Source of the DNA: JANLTX01 sp049840835
GTDB lineage: Bacteria > Armatimonadota > Armatimonadia > Armatimonadales > Armatimonadaceae
Direction: 5' to 3'
DNA: 64,000 bases
Assembly: GCA_049840835.1 (NCBI GenBank)
Contig: JASGJG010000004.1
Location: forward strand, 1-64,000
Shown here one piece after another: positions 42,164-51,814 of the stretch. The notes under the pieces are model-generated. The model had not been told where the DNA came from. It searched no databases and worked only from the letters and a program-made list of their open reading frames with translations. Position 1 is the stretch's first letter. The number at the start of each line of letters is the position of its first letter. Both the position numbers and the translations under genes were made by a program.

Positions 42164-43186
42164 ATGAGCACCTATACGCCCCTTCGCTGGGGATTCCTGG
42201 GCTGTGGCTCTATTGCCAACCGCCTCGGCACCGATGTCGCCAAGCTATCTGACCACAAGATTCAGGCTATCGCCTCCCGCGATGCAGAGAAGGCTGCCAA
42301 GTACGCAGAGAAGTTCAGCGTGCCTACGCAGCACACCGGGGCAGATGCCTATGAGAAGCTAGTCAACGACCCGGATGTCGACATCATCTATGTGGCCACG
42401 CCGCATAACTTCCACTTAGAGCACGCCAGTCTGGCCCTGAACGCCGGAAAGCCTGTTCTCTGCGAGAAGCCATTCACCGTAAACCTCAAAGAAGCCGAGG
42501 AGCTGGTGGCACTTGCCCGCGCGAAAGACCTGTTCCTCATGGAAGGTGTCTGGAGCCGCTGCTTCCCGGTGTGGGTGAAGATTCGCGAGCTGATTGCCGC
42601 CGGTGAGATCGGCAAGGTTCGCCAGGTCTACTCCGACTTTGGCTACGGTGCAGGCAGCCTGGGTGATGATAACAAGCTGATCGTAAACAACCCGGATGGC
42701 CGTCTGTTCTCTCCAAAGCTAATCGGTGGCGGACTGATGGACGTGGGCTGCTACCCTATCAACATCGCCATGATGCTTCTCGGTGAGCCGAACGTGGTCA
42801 AGGCGTTTGGCCTGCTGGGCAATACAGGCGTGGATGAAAACGTGGGCGTGGTCCTGGGTTTCCCCGATGGCTCGCTGGCGACCTGTACAACCTCCATTCA
42901 GGTGACCACCCCATTCGTGACAACCATCCTGGGTACAGCGGGCCGCATCGAGGTACCGTTCTGGTGGCGCCCGAAGAGCTTCACGGTGCACAAAGGTGGT
43001 GAGGCTACTGAGCACAAGTTCGAGCACGAGGGCGAGGGCTTCCAGTTCGAAGCTATGCACGTGGCGGACTGCCTGCGCGCTGGCAAAAAGGAAAGCGACA
43101 TCCTCCCGCTAGATGGCACCCTGGCTGTGATGCGCACGCTAGACGCCGTACGCGCTGAAATCGGCCTGAAGTACCCCGGCGAGTAG
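42164..43186 (+). CDS. Gfo/Idh/MocA-family oxidoreductase
   Basis: A 340-residue NAD(P)-dependent sugar oxidoreductase. The Rossmann motif is WGFLGCGSIANRLG (residues 9-22), the cofactor-positioning motif is LCEKPFTVNLKEAEEL with the conserved Glu-Lys-Pro, and the catalytic region contains GGGLMDVGCYPINIAMMLLGEP. Such enzymes act on inositols, aminosugars or dihydrodiols. GGAG is found upstream of the ATG. It is flanked by terminators and so is a single-gene unit. The substrate is unknown. Confidence 0.9.
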   Translation: MSTYTPLRWGFLGCGSIANRLGTDVAKLSDHKIQAIASRDAEKAAKYAEKFSVPTQHTGADAYEKLVNDPDVDIIYVATPHNFHLEHASLALNAGKPVLCEKPFTVNLKEAEELVALARAKDLFLMEGVWSRCFPVWVKIRELIAAGEIGKVRQVYSDFGYGAGSLGDDNKLIVNNPDGRLFSPKLIGGGLMDVGCYPINIAMMLLGEPNVVKAFGLLGNTGVDENVGVVLGFPDGSLATCTTSIQVTTPFVTTILGTAGRIEVPFWWRPKSFTVHKGGEATEHKFEHEGEGFQFEAMHVADCLRAGKKESDILPLDGTLAVMRTLDAVRAEIGLKYPGE

Positions 43187-43203
43187 TACAGGAGCTGGCA
43201 AGT

Positions 43204-43233
43204 AAAAGCCCCTCTCTAGAGAGGGGCTTTTTT
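43204..43233. terminator. Bidirectional terminator between convergent genes
   Basis: A perfect 11-base-pair stem (AAGCCCCTCTC with complement) and a TAGA loop, with A run before and T run after. It serves the oxidoreductase on the plus strand and the MBL hydrolase on the minus strand, whose stop is at 43239. Confidence 0.85.
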
Positions 43234-43238
43234 GTTTG

Positions 43239-44066
43239 CTACAGCGTCAGTTCCAGCCCGTCATAAGCGACTAGTAGACCATGCGGAGCGGCGCGCTCTA
43301 CTAGCTCATCATGGAGGAGCTGGCCGGTGTGACAGATGTGGGTGAGATAGATAGGTGTATCGGGCTTTATTGTGTTTGCGGCTACGAGGCGCTCGCGGAA
43401 GCGGATGCAGTCATTCAGACTCATATGGCCATCGTAGCTGTTCTCAGAGATGCCTTTACCGCACTCCAGAACGACCAGGTCCAGTTCCACGCCATCGCCT
43501 TCTAAGAACTCCCAGGTTGGTGGGTCGTACCACCCGGTATCCGAGGCATAGAGAACCCGCTTGCCATCTTTCTGGAAGATATAGTTCAAGCAAAGCTCAT
43601 CGCGCTTGTGATGCGCCATAATCGGAGTTACTCCCAGACCGCCTACTTTATAGGAGCGCAGGGGTTCTACGGCATGGAATAGTAGCGGGGCGGGCTCGAA
43701 GAAATGCGCCATCTCCCCGTACATCTTCCGAATCAGCTCATCAGTAGCCCACACATAGAGAGGTGCGGTGCGATTCGGCGCGAAGTTTGGCGAGAGATAC
43801 TGAAGCTCCCGGACCGCGAAGTGGTCATCATGGGAGTGAGTAAAGATGAGATGCTCTAGCTTGGCCAGATTTATCTGCGGGTAGCGGAAAACATGGAACA
43901 GCGTATCGGGGGGTAGGTCGATCTTCACCGTCCCGTCGATAAGGATGGTGGAGCGTGTCCGCAGGTCCTTCCCGCCACGGCGCTTTGCTTCCTGATTGAT
44001 GGGGTCATCCGAGAAAATCGCTGGAAAGCCTTCCGCTGATCCGGTCCCCAGAAAGAAGATAGTCAT
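43239..44066 (-). CDS. Metallo-beta-lactamase fold hydrolase, PhnP-like
   Basis: A 275-residue MBL-fold protein. The metal-binding motif is THSHDDHFA (H-x-H-x-D-H), with further ligand candidates in ASDTGWYDPP and YLTHICHTG. The N-terminus FFLGTGSAEGFPAIF is typical of the PhnP/RNase Z-like group that cleaves cyclic phosphodiesters. The ATG at 44066 fits this N-terminus; upstream open frame is not coding. The precise substrate is unknown. It is divergent from the rhomboid gene. Confidence 0.8.
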   Translation of the reverse strand: MTIFFLGTGSAEGFPAIFSDDPINQEAKRRGGKDLRTRSTILIDGTVKIDLPPDTLFHVFRYPQINLAKLEHLIFTHSHDDHFAVRELQYLSPNFAPNRTAPLYVWATDELIRKMYGEMAHFFEPAPLLFHAVEPLRSYKVGGLGVTPIMAHHKRDELCLNYIFQKDGKRVLYASDTGWYDPPTWEFLEGDGVELDLVVLECGKGISENSYDGHMSLNDCIRFRERLVAANTIKPDTPIYLTHICHTGQLLHDELVERAAPHGLLVAYDGLELTL

Positions 44067-44107
44067 CCTGCCCTGCTGCGCGATTATACGGCAAAAACCA
44101 CCAACGG

Positions 44108-44113
44108 TATAAT
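44108..44113 (+). promoter_or_regulatory. -10 box of the rhomboid protease gene
   Basis: A perfect TATAAT, 10 bases before the ATG at 44124. The -35 region is weak (TTATAC, 18 bases upstream). The transcript would have almost no leader. Confidence 0.45.
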
Positions 44114-44123
44114 GAAATAAATC

Positions 44124-45353
44124 ATGGAGGGCACACAGAACGTTTCTATTCCACCAGCACTGCTCATCCTGGTAATCGTCCTCCTGGTACTCTTCACTCT
44201 CATCGCCGTGCCGGTGCCCCTGCGCAAGCGCCGGAGCGGAATGGACCACCTCCCTTTCGCTAGCGCTCTGATTCTTTTTTTGAATGTCGTGGTTTTCTTT
44301 GCCACGGATATGGGGAAGAAAGAGTCCCTGGTGCTGGCGGGAGCGCTAGGTCGGCATCCGTTCCACTGGTATGCGCTACTCACCCACCAGTTCCTGCACG
44401 GCGGCTTAGAACACATTGTGAGCAACATGGTGGGGTTCTGGTCGCTGGGGCCGCACTTAGAGGAAGCATTGGGCCGGCGGCGCTACCTGCTCTTCTATCT
44501 CGGGGGTGGCATCTTCGGTGGACTGGCGCAGCTTGCCGCGAGTGGTAACCCGCTTATCGGAGCATCTGGAGCTATATTCAGCCTCATGGGGCTCTTTGCT
44601 GTGAGGTTCTGGCGCACGCGAGTCCGATTCTTCTTTATTCCCATGCCCGCTGTGGTCGCCATGGGCTTTATGGCGCTACTTCAAGTCTGGAGCCTGATTA
44701 CAGAGCGTGGTGGTGATGGCCCCAAAGTCGCACTGTGGGCGCATTTAGGGGGCTTCGCTTTCGGAGCGGGCCTGGCCTGGCTCACCCGTGTAAAGGACGA
44801 AAGCAAGCGCGAGTACGGTATTGAGGATGCGGAAAAAGCGCTGAACGAGCGGCGAATAGACGATGCTCTGAGTCAATACCGCAGGCTGCTATTGGATAGC
44901 CCGAACGATCCAGGGCTGCATCACACGGTAGCATTGCTCTACCCACAGGTGAACCAGCCAGATGCCGCCCAGCGCCACTTTGAACAGGCTATCTCGCTGT
45001 ATTCGCGCACGGGTCCGCCTGAGGCTCTGGTGCGAGTTTTCTTCGATGCCCGGCAACTTTTCCCCGATATGGTGGTGCGCCCGGCACAGCTGGCTAGAAT
45101 CGCCTCGGCGGCGGAGCAGACCCTGCAATTCACCATGGCGCAGAGTGTACTGGTAGAGCTTGTGGAAAAATATGAGTCTGCGCCGGAGAGCGAGATGGCC
45201 TTGTTGCGACTGGGGCGCTTGCTGATGGAAAAGCTGGCGCAGCCCGCCCGTGCGGTGCCGCTTTTCGAGGAATATTTGCGGCGCTATCCAAATTCTCCGA
45301 ACGCAGATCATGCAAGGCGCTACCTGAATGACGCTCGTCGTGCGATAATGTAA
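44124..45353 (+). CDS. Rhomboid intramembrane serine protease with TPR tail
   Basis: A 409-residue membrane protein. The rhomboid core shows HQFLHGGLEHIVSNMVGFW (His and Asn101 of the oxyanion region), the catalytic GASGA with Ser148, and the catalytic His207 in ALWAHLGGFAFG. The membrane part ends near residue 220; the cytoplasmic C-terminal half has TPR-like helices (DALSQYRRLLLDSPNDPGLHH, SEMALLRLGRLL). It cleaves membrane helices within the bilayer. The fused TPR region probably selects or docks partner proteins. The next gene follows after eight bases. Confidence 0.87.
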   Translation: MEGTQNVSIPPALLILVIVLLVLFTLIAVPVPLRKRRSGMDHLPFASALILFLNVVVFFATDMGKKESLVLAGALGRHPFHWYALLTHQFLHGGLEHIVSNMVGFWSLGPHLEEALGRRRYLLFYLGGGIFGGLAQLAASGNPLIGASGAIFSLMGLFAVRFWRTRVRFFFIPMPAVVAMGFMALLQVWSLITERGGDGPKVALWAHLGGFAFGAGLAWLTRVKDESKREYGIEDAEKALNERRIDDALSQYRRLLLDSPNDPGLHHTVALLYPQVNQPDAAQRHFEQAISLYSRTGPPEALVRVFFDARQLFPDMVVRPAQLARIASAAEQTLQFTMAQSVLVELVEKYESAPESEMALLRLGRLLMEKLAQPARAVPLFEEYLRRYPNSPNADHARRYLNDARRAIM

Positions 45354-45361
45354 TAGAGACC

Positions 45362-46214
45362 ATGTTGATCGACCCGGATCTGAAGTCACAGTTAGACGCT
45401 TTACCGGCGGCGAGCCGGCGGCGAGCCGGTCGCACGGAGAATGCTGCCGATCCACTGCGAGGCGGTATCGGCCCGTGGCGGCTAGCCAAGAGAGGCGATG
45501 GACGGTTGCGCTCCCGTTTGGAGCGACTCTTTGCGCGGCTGTTCGTGCCCTACGATATCGAACTACATATCTTGCTCGATGCGTCGCTGGCTATGACCTT
45601 TACTGGATTTTCTCCACCGGTTGCTTCCGAAAAATTTGACTATGCCCGCAAGTTGACCGCGGCGCTTTCTTATGCCGGTCTCCTACGATATGAGCGGGTG
45701 CGGGTTACCGGGTTCGCTCCGGCCCGTGGCTCACGCGCTCCCAATCTCCGCGGCAAAGAGTCGCATGAGGCTCTGACCCGCTATTTAGAAACCCTTCAGC
45801 CAGGTGGGAATACGAACTTTGCGGCGGCGCTACGCAATGCACTGGCGCGCGGCGATGACCGCTCGGTGTTCGTGATTATCTCCGACTTCTCCGACCCGAA
45901 CTGGGACCGTGGCCTACAGGCGCTCATGCATGGCACCAGCAGAGTGGTACTAATTCAGGTGTATGATCCAGCCTCGCTGGAAGACGTCCCGGATGATAAC
46001 CTGGGGTTCTTAGACACAGAAACCGGGCTGGCCGCGCGCGCTGGAAGAGACCTCGGAGCGCCAGCGCTATCGTCTACGCGCCGCGGAAGAACTTCGTGCG
46101 CGCCTAGCCGAGCTAGCCCGGCAGAACGATTTAGAGCACTTTCCGCTGGCAGTGGGTACGCCTTTTGGCGAGCCACTGGTACGTGCCTTAGGTACCCCGA
46201 GCGGACGGAGCTAG
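45362..46214 (+). pseudogene. DUF58-like protein, interrupted by a frameshift
   Basis: The first 225 residues are DUF58-like, a von Willebrand A-type fold: LHILLDASLAM (metal-site-like), TNFAAALRNAL and VFVIISDFSDPNWD. At a GCGCGCGC tract near 46035 the frame shifts by one base. Beyond it, a different frame encodes the expected coiled end (RLRAAEELRARLAELARQ) and stops at 46214; the original frame instead runs on into the next gene. The usual Y-x-P-G-D-x-x-R-x-I-x-W box before the vWA part is not seen. Related proteins act with MoxR ATPases, none of which is here. Confidence 0.65.
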
Positions 46215-46222
46215 AGTTTCTT

Positions 46223-46462
46223 ATGGCTTCACCAGAAAAACCTCTTACTGACCCTGCCGATCTTTTTCGCCTGTTTGGGCGGTTCATTTGCGCGGTGCTT
46301 TTGACCGTCTTCGCTGTAATCTACATTGTCAAAGCCGATGTCGCGAAGCTGGTGTTTTTCTCGATAGCCTCGATAGTGGCACAGAGAGCCACCCTGAAGC
46401 TCTGGAAAGAGCTGGTCGCCGAGCGTCAAACGGCGCTAGCGGAGCGCGGTATCCATGAATAA
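46223..46462 (+). CDS. Small two-helix membrane protein
   Basis: A 79-residue protein with two membrane helices (FICAVLLTVFAVIYIV and VFFSIASIVAQRAT) and a charged C-terminus. The ATG at 46223 has GGAG ten bases upstream. Because of the frameshift before it, this gene lies in the same open frame as the DUF58-like gene, but start and context favour a separate product. The function is unknown. Confidence 0.55.
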   Translation: MASPEKPLTDPADLFRLFGRFICAVLLTVFAVIYIVKADVAKLVFFSIASIVAQRATLKLWKELVAERQTALAERGIHE

Positions 46463-46694
46463 CGCGGAACGCAACCAGAAGCGTGCTCGGTTCCTGCTGA
46501 AGGTTTTCATTGTCCGACACGTTATCGGAGTCGGCATGCTTGCCTTTCTGACCTTTTCCGCCTTCAATCTGGAACTCAACAAAAAATTGGGATGGGGCTC
46601 AGCAGCCCTTACTCTGGTCTACCTGGGAGTGGTTATCTGGATGGGTATGCGGCTGCACAGGGCGGGTCAGCCGAAGCTGGGACCGAACGCGTGA
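46455..46694 (+). CDS. Small membrane protein
   Basis: A 79-residue protein with two membrane helices (FIVRHVIGVGMLAFLTF and GSAALTLVYLGVVIWMGM). It overlaps the upstream gene by eight bases and the next by four, so translation is coupled. Size and layout resemble the preceding 79-residue protein; relationship between them is not evident in sequence. The function is unknown. Confidence 0.55.
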   Translation: MNNAERNQKRARFLLKVFIVRHVIGVGMLAFLTFSAFNLELNKKLGWGSAALTLVYLGVVIWMGMRLHRAGQPKLGPNA

Positions 46695-47083
46695 CGATAA
46701 CCGCAGCACTCTTAGTAGACGGTGTCCGGCAGCGAGAAGACGGCGCGATTGATCTGGTCGGACTTGTCGAAGGGTTCTCCTTCCCCTCTCTTCCCGTGAG
46801 CGTAGAAGAACTTTTACTCTTTCTGCGCCTGGCGCTAGAGGATAGCGAGCGCGGTCATAGTATCCGGCTAACCTTTCACCTGATCGGACCAGATGGTAAA
46901 GAGCGCAGTCCGGAAAACACCCTCAGTTTCACAGTTCCGACCATGAAGGCGCACCCTGCGCCGGATGCCACACTGCTGCCTCAGTTCACGCTGGCATTTC
47001 ATCAAACTGGTCCACACCGGCTGGAGATTCGGCAAGAAGGCAGTTTATTGCTTTCCCTGCCGCTCATGGTCTACCCGAACTAA
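46691..47083 (+). CDS. DUF6941-like small protein
   Basis: A 130-residue soluble beta-rich protein: TITAALLVDGVRQREDGAIDLVG, VSVEELLLFLRLALE, and LPQFTLAFHQTGPHRLEIRQ, ending with LMVYPN. This resembles the DUF6941 family, of unknown function. The GTG at 46691 overlaps the previous stop (GTGA); the longer frame from 46592 lies inside the previous gene. It ends four bases into the convergent permease gene. Confidence 0.55.
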   Translation: MTITAALLVDGVRQREDGAIDLVGLVEGFSFPSLPVSVEELLLFLRLALEDSERGHSIRLTFHLIGPDGKERSPENTLSFTVPTMKAHPAPDATLLPQFTLAFHQTGPHRLEIRQEGSLLLSLPLMVYPN

Positions 47084-48408
47084 GCGCTGTCCTGGCCCTG
47101 TCGGCGTCGCAGAGTATCCAGCAGTACCGCCCCCAGAATCACCAGGCCTAGCACCACTTTCTGAGTGTAGGCCTCTACATTCAGCAGGTTCATACCGTTC
47201 TGAATCACGGCGATGATAAAGGCACCGATCAGCGTGCCGAGAATTCGTCCTTCGCCACCGATAAGTCGCGTGCCGCCGACCACGACTGCAGCAATCACAT
47301 AAAGCTCGTACATAAGCCCGTAGGTCGGTGCCCCTGCACTGAGCTGCGATGTTAGAATCACGCCACCTACTCCGGCCATAGCCCCGGAGACAATATAGGT
47401 AAGTAGAATTGTTGCGGGCACGGAGACTCCCGCCAGCCGTGCTGCCTGCGCATTGCCACCCACAGCGTAGATATTACGCCCCGGTATGCTGCGCATGAGA
47501 AACAGGTGTGCCGCGCCGTAGCAGAGCAGCATGAGCCAGACCGTGTTAGATAGCCCTACAGTTGTCCCCCGCCCCAGCCAGGTAATCGCAGGCGGCAGGG
47601 CATAGATAGTCTGTCCTTTCGCCACGGTGAACGCCATGCCGCTGGCCACCTGCATCATAGCAAGAGTCGCGATGAATGGGGGAATCCGGAATCGGGTGAC
47701 CATGAGCCCGGAAAAGCTTCCGACGATTCCACAGAGGGTAATGGCTAGCAGAGATGCTCCCAGCATAGCGGGCACGTTTGCTGCGGTTCCCCCCCATCGT
47801 TGCACCAGCCAGGCCGTGGTAACTGCTGATAGCGCTACCAGGCTCCCTACAGATAAGTCGATGCCCCCGGTAAGAATCACCAGAGTCATACCAATCGCCA
47901 CCAGCGCAATGACTCCAATCTGGTCCGCGATATTGCTCAGGTTGCTAGCCGTAAGAAAGAGCGAGTAACGCTCTGTCTGCGGCGCTATCAGCCGCAGCCC
48001 CTTGAGTGTCGGCTGATTCGTCCAGAGTGCCCAGTCTTTACACACTGCGGTGGTGGCTATCGTCCCAATCTTCTCTCCCCGGTTCTGCAGGGCTTCCAGT
48101 CCCTCGCGCACTGCCGGGGGATCGCCTTCTACGGCAGGCGGCCTAGGGCGGCCCTGCTTCGTAAGCGTCTGCTCCAGCGCGGCCTTGAACTCTCGGTCTC
48201 CCGGATCCGAGCGAATGACAATAACGACGTTATCGGTAGCAGGAAGCCCGGCAAGCTGCGATGCCACAGAGTTTGCTCCAGAAGCACCTGTGGGGGCATC
48301 TTGCCGAACTGTTGCCAGCGTGAAGAACACGCAGAGCAAAAGCAGCACCAGCACGATGCCGTAGCTGGAGAGAAACTGAGCCAGATGCGCGCGAAACCGG
48401 GATGGCAT
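47080..48408 (-). CDS. RbsC-type sugar ABC permease with a large external insertion
   Basis: A 442-residue inner-membrane permease. The helices and motifs of ribose/xylose/galactose-type permeases are present: GMTLVILTGGIDLSVGSLVAL, RFRIPPFIATLAMM and NMLNVEAYTQKVVLG. Unlike usual members of about 320-340 residues, it has about 110 residues inserted between the first and second helices (about positions 36-145), containing VVIVIRSDPGDREFKAALEQ, which resembles part of a periplasmic sugar-binding fold. The binding-protein gene lies directly upstream. No ATPase gene is next to it. Confidence 0.82.
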   Translation of the reverse strand: MPSRFRAHLAQFLSSYGIVLVLLLLCVFFTLATVRQDAPTGASGANSVASQLAGLPATDNVVIVIRSDPGDREFKAALEQTLTKQGRPRPPAVEGDPPAVREGLEALQNRGEKIGTIATTAVCKDWALWTNQPTLKGLRLIAPQTERYSLFLTASNLSNIADQIGVIALVAIGMTLVILTGGIDLSVGSLVALSAVTTAWLVQRWGGTAANVPAMLGASLLAITLCGIVGSFSGLMVTRFRIPPFIATLAMMQVASGMAFTVAKGQTIYALPPAITWLGRGTTVGLSNTVWLMLLCYGAAHLFLMRSIPGRNIYAVGGNAQAARLAGVSVPATILLTYIVSGAMAGVGGVILTSQLSAGAPTYGLMYELYVIAAVVVGGTRLIGGEGRILGTLIGAFIIAVIQNGMNLLNVEAYTQKVVLGLVILGAVLLDTLRRRQGQDSA

Positions 48409-48412
48409 GCGA

Positions 48413-49388
48413 TTAGAGAGTGGTGTCTTTCGCCGCGTCTTCCTTCGTATAGATAGTCGCGGGAATCAGCGTGGTTGGCGGCACCTTATCGCCAGACATG
48501 TACTTGTGGATAGCCTGCACCGTCAGCTTGCCGATTTCATCAGGGTGCTGCACCACATCGGCGTAGATCTTGCCGTCCTTTACCGCCTGGCGGGCTTCCT
48601 TCATACCATCGAAGCCGACCACTTTAATCTTGCCCTGCTTGCCCGCTTTCTCGATAGCCAGCCACTGTGCCTAGCGCCGACGGGTCATTGATGGCGAAAA
48701 TGCCCACTAAATCCGGATTACTCTGGAGGATATCCTGTGCGACCTTGAACGATGTGTCACGCTCCCCCTTGCCCGCCAGCTCGGCCACAATCTGCATGCC
48801 GGGGCTCTTGCTGACCACCTCTTTGAAGCCTTTGGTGCGCTGCATTCCGGACTCTACTTCCGGGTGGCTGATAATGGCGATCTTGCCCTTGCCGCCCAAT
48901 GCCTTCACCAGCGCCTCACCGGCCAGTTTTCCGCCGCCGAGGTTATCGGTCGCAATATGCGAAACGACCTTGGCCGTGGGGTCCAGGCAGGCGATATCTG
49001 CGGTAAAGACCGGAATACTCGCAGCATTGGCGGATTTAATGGCAGATCCGATAGAGCGGGAGTCTACCGGGGAGAGAACGATGGCGCTGACCTTCTTGGT
49101 GATAAAGTCGTTCACCTGGTCCTTCTGCTTCGCCGGGTCCAGCTCTCCTGCCTGCACATTCACGGTATAGCCACTTGCCTTGCCTTCAGCCTCCATGCTA
49201 TCCGCAATATCTTTAAAGAACGGGTTCGCCATGGTGAGTAGCGAGACACCTATCGTCCCGCTGCTCGTGGTCGTTGTGGCAGGCTTGGCCGTTTCACCCG
49301 GAGTGGGTGTACTGGGCTGCGGGCATCCCGCGAGAAGGCCGATTCCCAGACCCCCTAAAAGCATTGTTAGAACACGACTGCGTTTCAT
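48413..49388 (-). pseudogene. Sugar-binding lipoprotein of an ABC importer, frameshifted
   Basis: A periplasmic-binding-protein type I (RbsB-like) lipoprotein: signal with lipobox LLAGC, then GTIGVSLLTMANPFFKDIADS, a hinge with DIACLDPTAKVVSH and LVGIFAINDPSALG. The frame shifts by one base near 48658; the last 70 residues (VVGFDGMKEARQAVKDGKIYA, etc.) are in another frame and end at 48413. Joined, it is a complete protein of about 324 residues. The ATG at 49388 has AGGGAGAG upstream. The permease gene follows within five bases. Confidence 0.75.
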
Positions 49389-49455
49389 TAGTCTCTCCCT
49401 TGAATGTCTACTGCCTGCCATGTTGCTCTATTAGCCCGCTGTTTCCTTCCCGTGT

Positions 49456-51814
49456 ATGATGCGCCTTATGCATTCGTCCGAACTCTGGCCGGAGGTTACC
49501 AGGGAAACACGGCCCTGGGCCTACTGGTGGTGGATGGGTAGCGCGGTCGATGAAGCCAACCTGCGCAAAGAGCTGAAGCGCTATGCCGATGCAGGCATGG
49601 GCGGCGTGCATATTATCCCCATCTATGGCGCGAAGGGCTATGAGAGCCGCTATGTGCCCTATCTCTCCGACCGCTGGCTATCACTACTTGCCTTCACCGT
49701 GGCCGAAGCAGACAAGTTAGACCTGGGGATAGACATAACCCTGGGTACAGGCTGGTGCCTGGGCGGGCCGAACGTAACTGATACCGACGCGAACTCCGTG
49801 GCCGAGTTCCTGCCAGATGGCACGGTGCGTATCAAACCCAGCGGGCAAAAGGTCAAGCGGGCTGCGCCGGGTGGAGAAGGGCATATGCTGGATCCGTTCT
49901 CCCCAGAAGCACATAAGAACTACCTGCGCCGGTTCGACGATGCCCTGAAGCGCTACCGAGGTAAGCTTCCGAGAGCTATCTATCAGGACTCCTATGAGTA
50001 CAACGCGCAGTGGACAAAGAACCTCCCAGCCGAGTTCCAGAAGCGCCGGGGCTATGCGTTGCCTTTGCCACCTACCGACCTGAAGGTACGTGCTGATATC
50101 CGCGAGACCCTGAGTGAGCTACAGGTAGAGGCGCAGAAGGTCTGGACTACCTGGGGCAAGAAGCGCGGCTTCCGCACTCGCTATGAAGCCCATGGCTCAC
50201 CAGGAAATTTAATCGACCTCTACGCCCTGGCCGATATCCCCGAGACCGAGATGTTCCGGGACGATAGAAGTCAATTAGTGAGCAAGTTAGCCTCCTCGGC
50301 GGCGCATCTCACGGGTAAGAAGCTCACAGCCTCGGAGACCGGTACCTGGTTAAAGGAGCACTTTACGGAAACTCTGGGGGACCTGAAGAAGCTGGTAGAT
50401 GAGCTGTTTCTCTCGGGCATCAACCACGTGTTTTGGCACGGCACCTGTTACTCCCCAGACGAAGCCGCCTGGCCTGGCTGGGTGTTCTATGCGTCTACCC
50501 AGGCGAACCCACGCAACCCTATCTGGCATGATATTCCGGCGCTACATGCCTATATCACCCGCTGCCAGTCAGTACTGCAGTGGGGCGCTCCCGCCGAAGA
50601 CTTCCTGCTCTACTGGCCTCTGCGCGACTACTGGGACCAGCCACACACTGATTTAGCGCGCAAGCTGACTGTCCATGGTCGGGAATGGCTGGAAGGTCAG
50701 CCCGTGGGTCCGCTGGCACAGAAGCTATTCGACCGTGGCTGGCAGTTCGACTTTGTGAGCGAAAAGCTACTCAAGGGGCGACTCCCCGTTCGCTACCGAG
50801 CCGTCGCGACTCCAGAGTGTCGCCGTAAACCACCTGCTACGAACCGCCCGCTATTAGATGCTGCCCATCTCTCGTTCGAGGCTCTGGAAGCGGCGCTCAC
50901 TCGTGCGGGTGCACGCCGCGAAAGTTTCGCAGACCTGGGAATCCAGGGCACTCGGCGTATGGGCAGCAATGGCGAGGCTATCTACTTCCTGGTGAACCGC
51001 TCTGAGAAGCAGATTGATGGTTTCGTGCCACTGACACTCCCCTTCAAAGACGCACGACTGTTAGATCCGTGGACCGGGGCGGTCTCCATACCCGAAATCC
51101 GTGGGCAGAGTGTTTATCTACACTTGCCTCCAGCGCATAGTATGGTGGTTCGGGTGGGACGAAGTGCGTTTGCCAAGACTGCCCCCCCCGCCCCCGTCTT
51201 ATCCGGCTCCGCCGGGACAGGGGAGCCTGCAAACCCTTCGCCTAACCCTGCCTCTGGCACCCCCGTCCCGCCGAATGGCGGAATAGACGGGGGCGGGGGG
51301 GGGCAGTCCCCTCATGGGCTGGCAAGTCCGCTTCCACACAGGTGGTCCTGCCCTGCCTGCGCCCTACTCCACTGAGCAGCCGGGGACATGGACGGGACAC
51401 GGAGCGGATACGGATGCGTTTTCGGGGACGGCGGTGTACAGCACACGCTTCGATGCGCCGGAACAAAGTGTACTTACAGGATGGTGGGTGAATCTAGGTG
51501 AGGTACGAGAAAGTGCGCGGGTGCGGCTGAATGGGGTTGAACTGGGCACGCTAATATTGCCCCCCTTTCAGATAGCGTTGCCTGCACTCAAACCAACCGG
51601 GAATGTGCTTGAGGTGGAGGTTACGAACCTGGCTGGGAATCGGATTCGAGATCTAGACCGGCGCGGAGTGCACTGGCACGAGTTCCACGATATCGGGTTT
51701 GTGAATATCGACTATAAACCCTTCAATGCGAGTGGTTGGCCCGTGCAACCGTCGGGCCTCCTCGGTCCGGTGACGATTACGCGGCGCGATCTTTCTCTTT
51801 CTTATGACGGTTAG
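49456..51814 (+). pseudogene. GH106-like glycosidase, interrupted at a G9 tract in an inverted repeat
   Basis: The N-terminal region is like alpha-L-rhamnosidase-type GH106 enzymes: PWAYWWWMGSAVDEANLRKELK, MGGVHIIPIYGAKGYE and later KLTASETGTWLKEHF. After residue about 570 a 132-base inverted repeat (51177-51308) adds a Pro/Gly-rich linker; then a shifted frame encodes the usual C-terminal jelly-roll (WQVRFHTGGPALP, GTAVYSTRFD, LNGVELGTLILPPFQIAL). Removing one G from the G9 tract gives one continuous 785-residue protein. No signal peptide is seen. The last 38 bases overlap the convergent gene. Confidence 0.7.
51177..51308. repeat. 132-base inverted repeat inside the glycosidase gene
   Basis: The left arm (51177-51199) starts GACTG then C8, G, C5; the right arm (51285-51308) is its complement but with nine instead of eight G. 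The centre is 85 bases, itself with a short palindrome near 51260-51280. It could be a small mobile repeat (MITE-like) or a structural hairpin in the mRNA. No flanking duplication was found. Confidence 0.6.
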
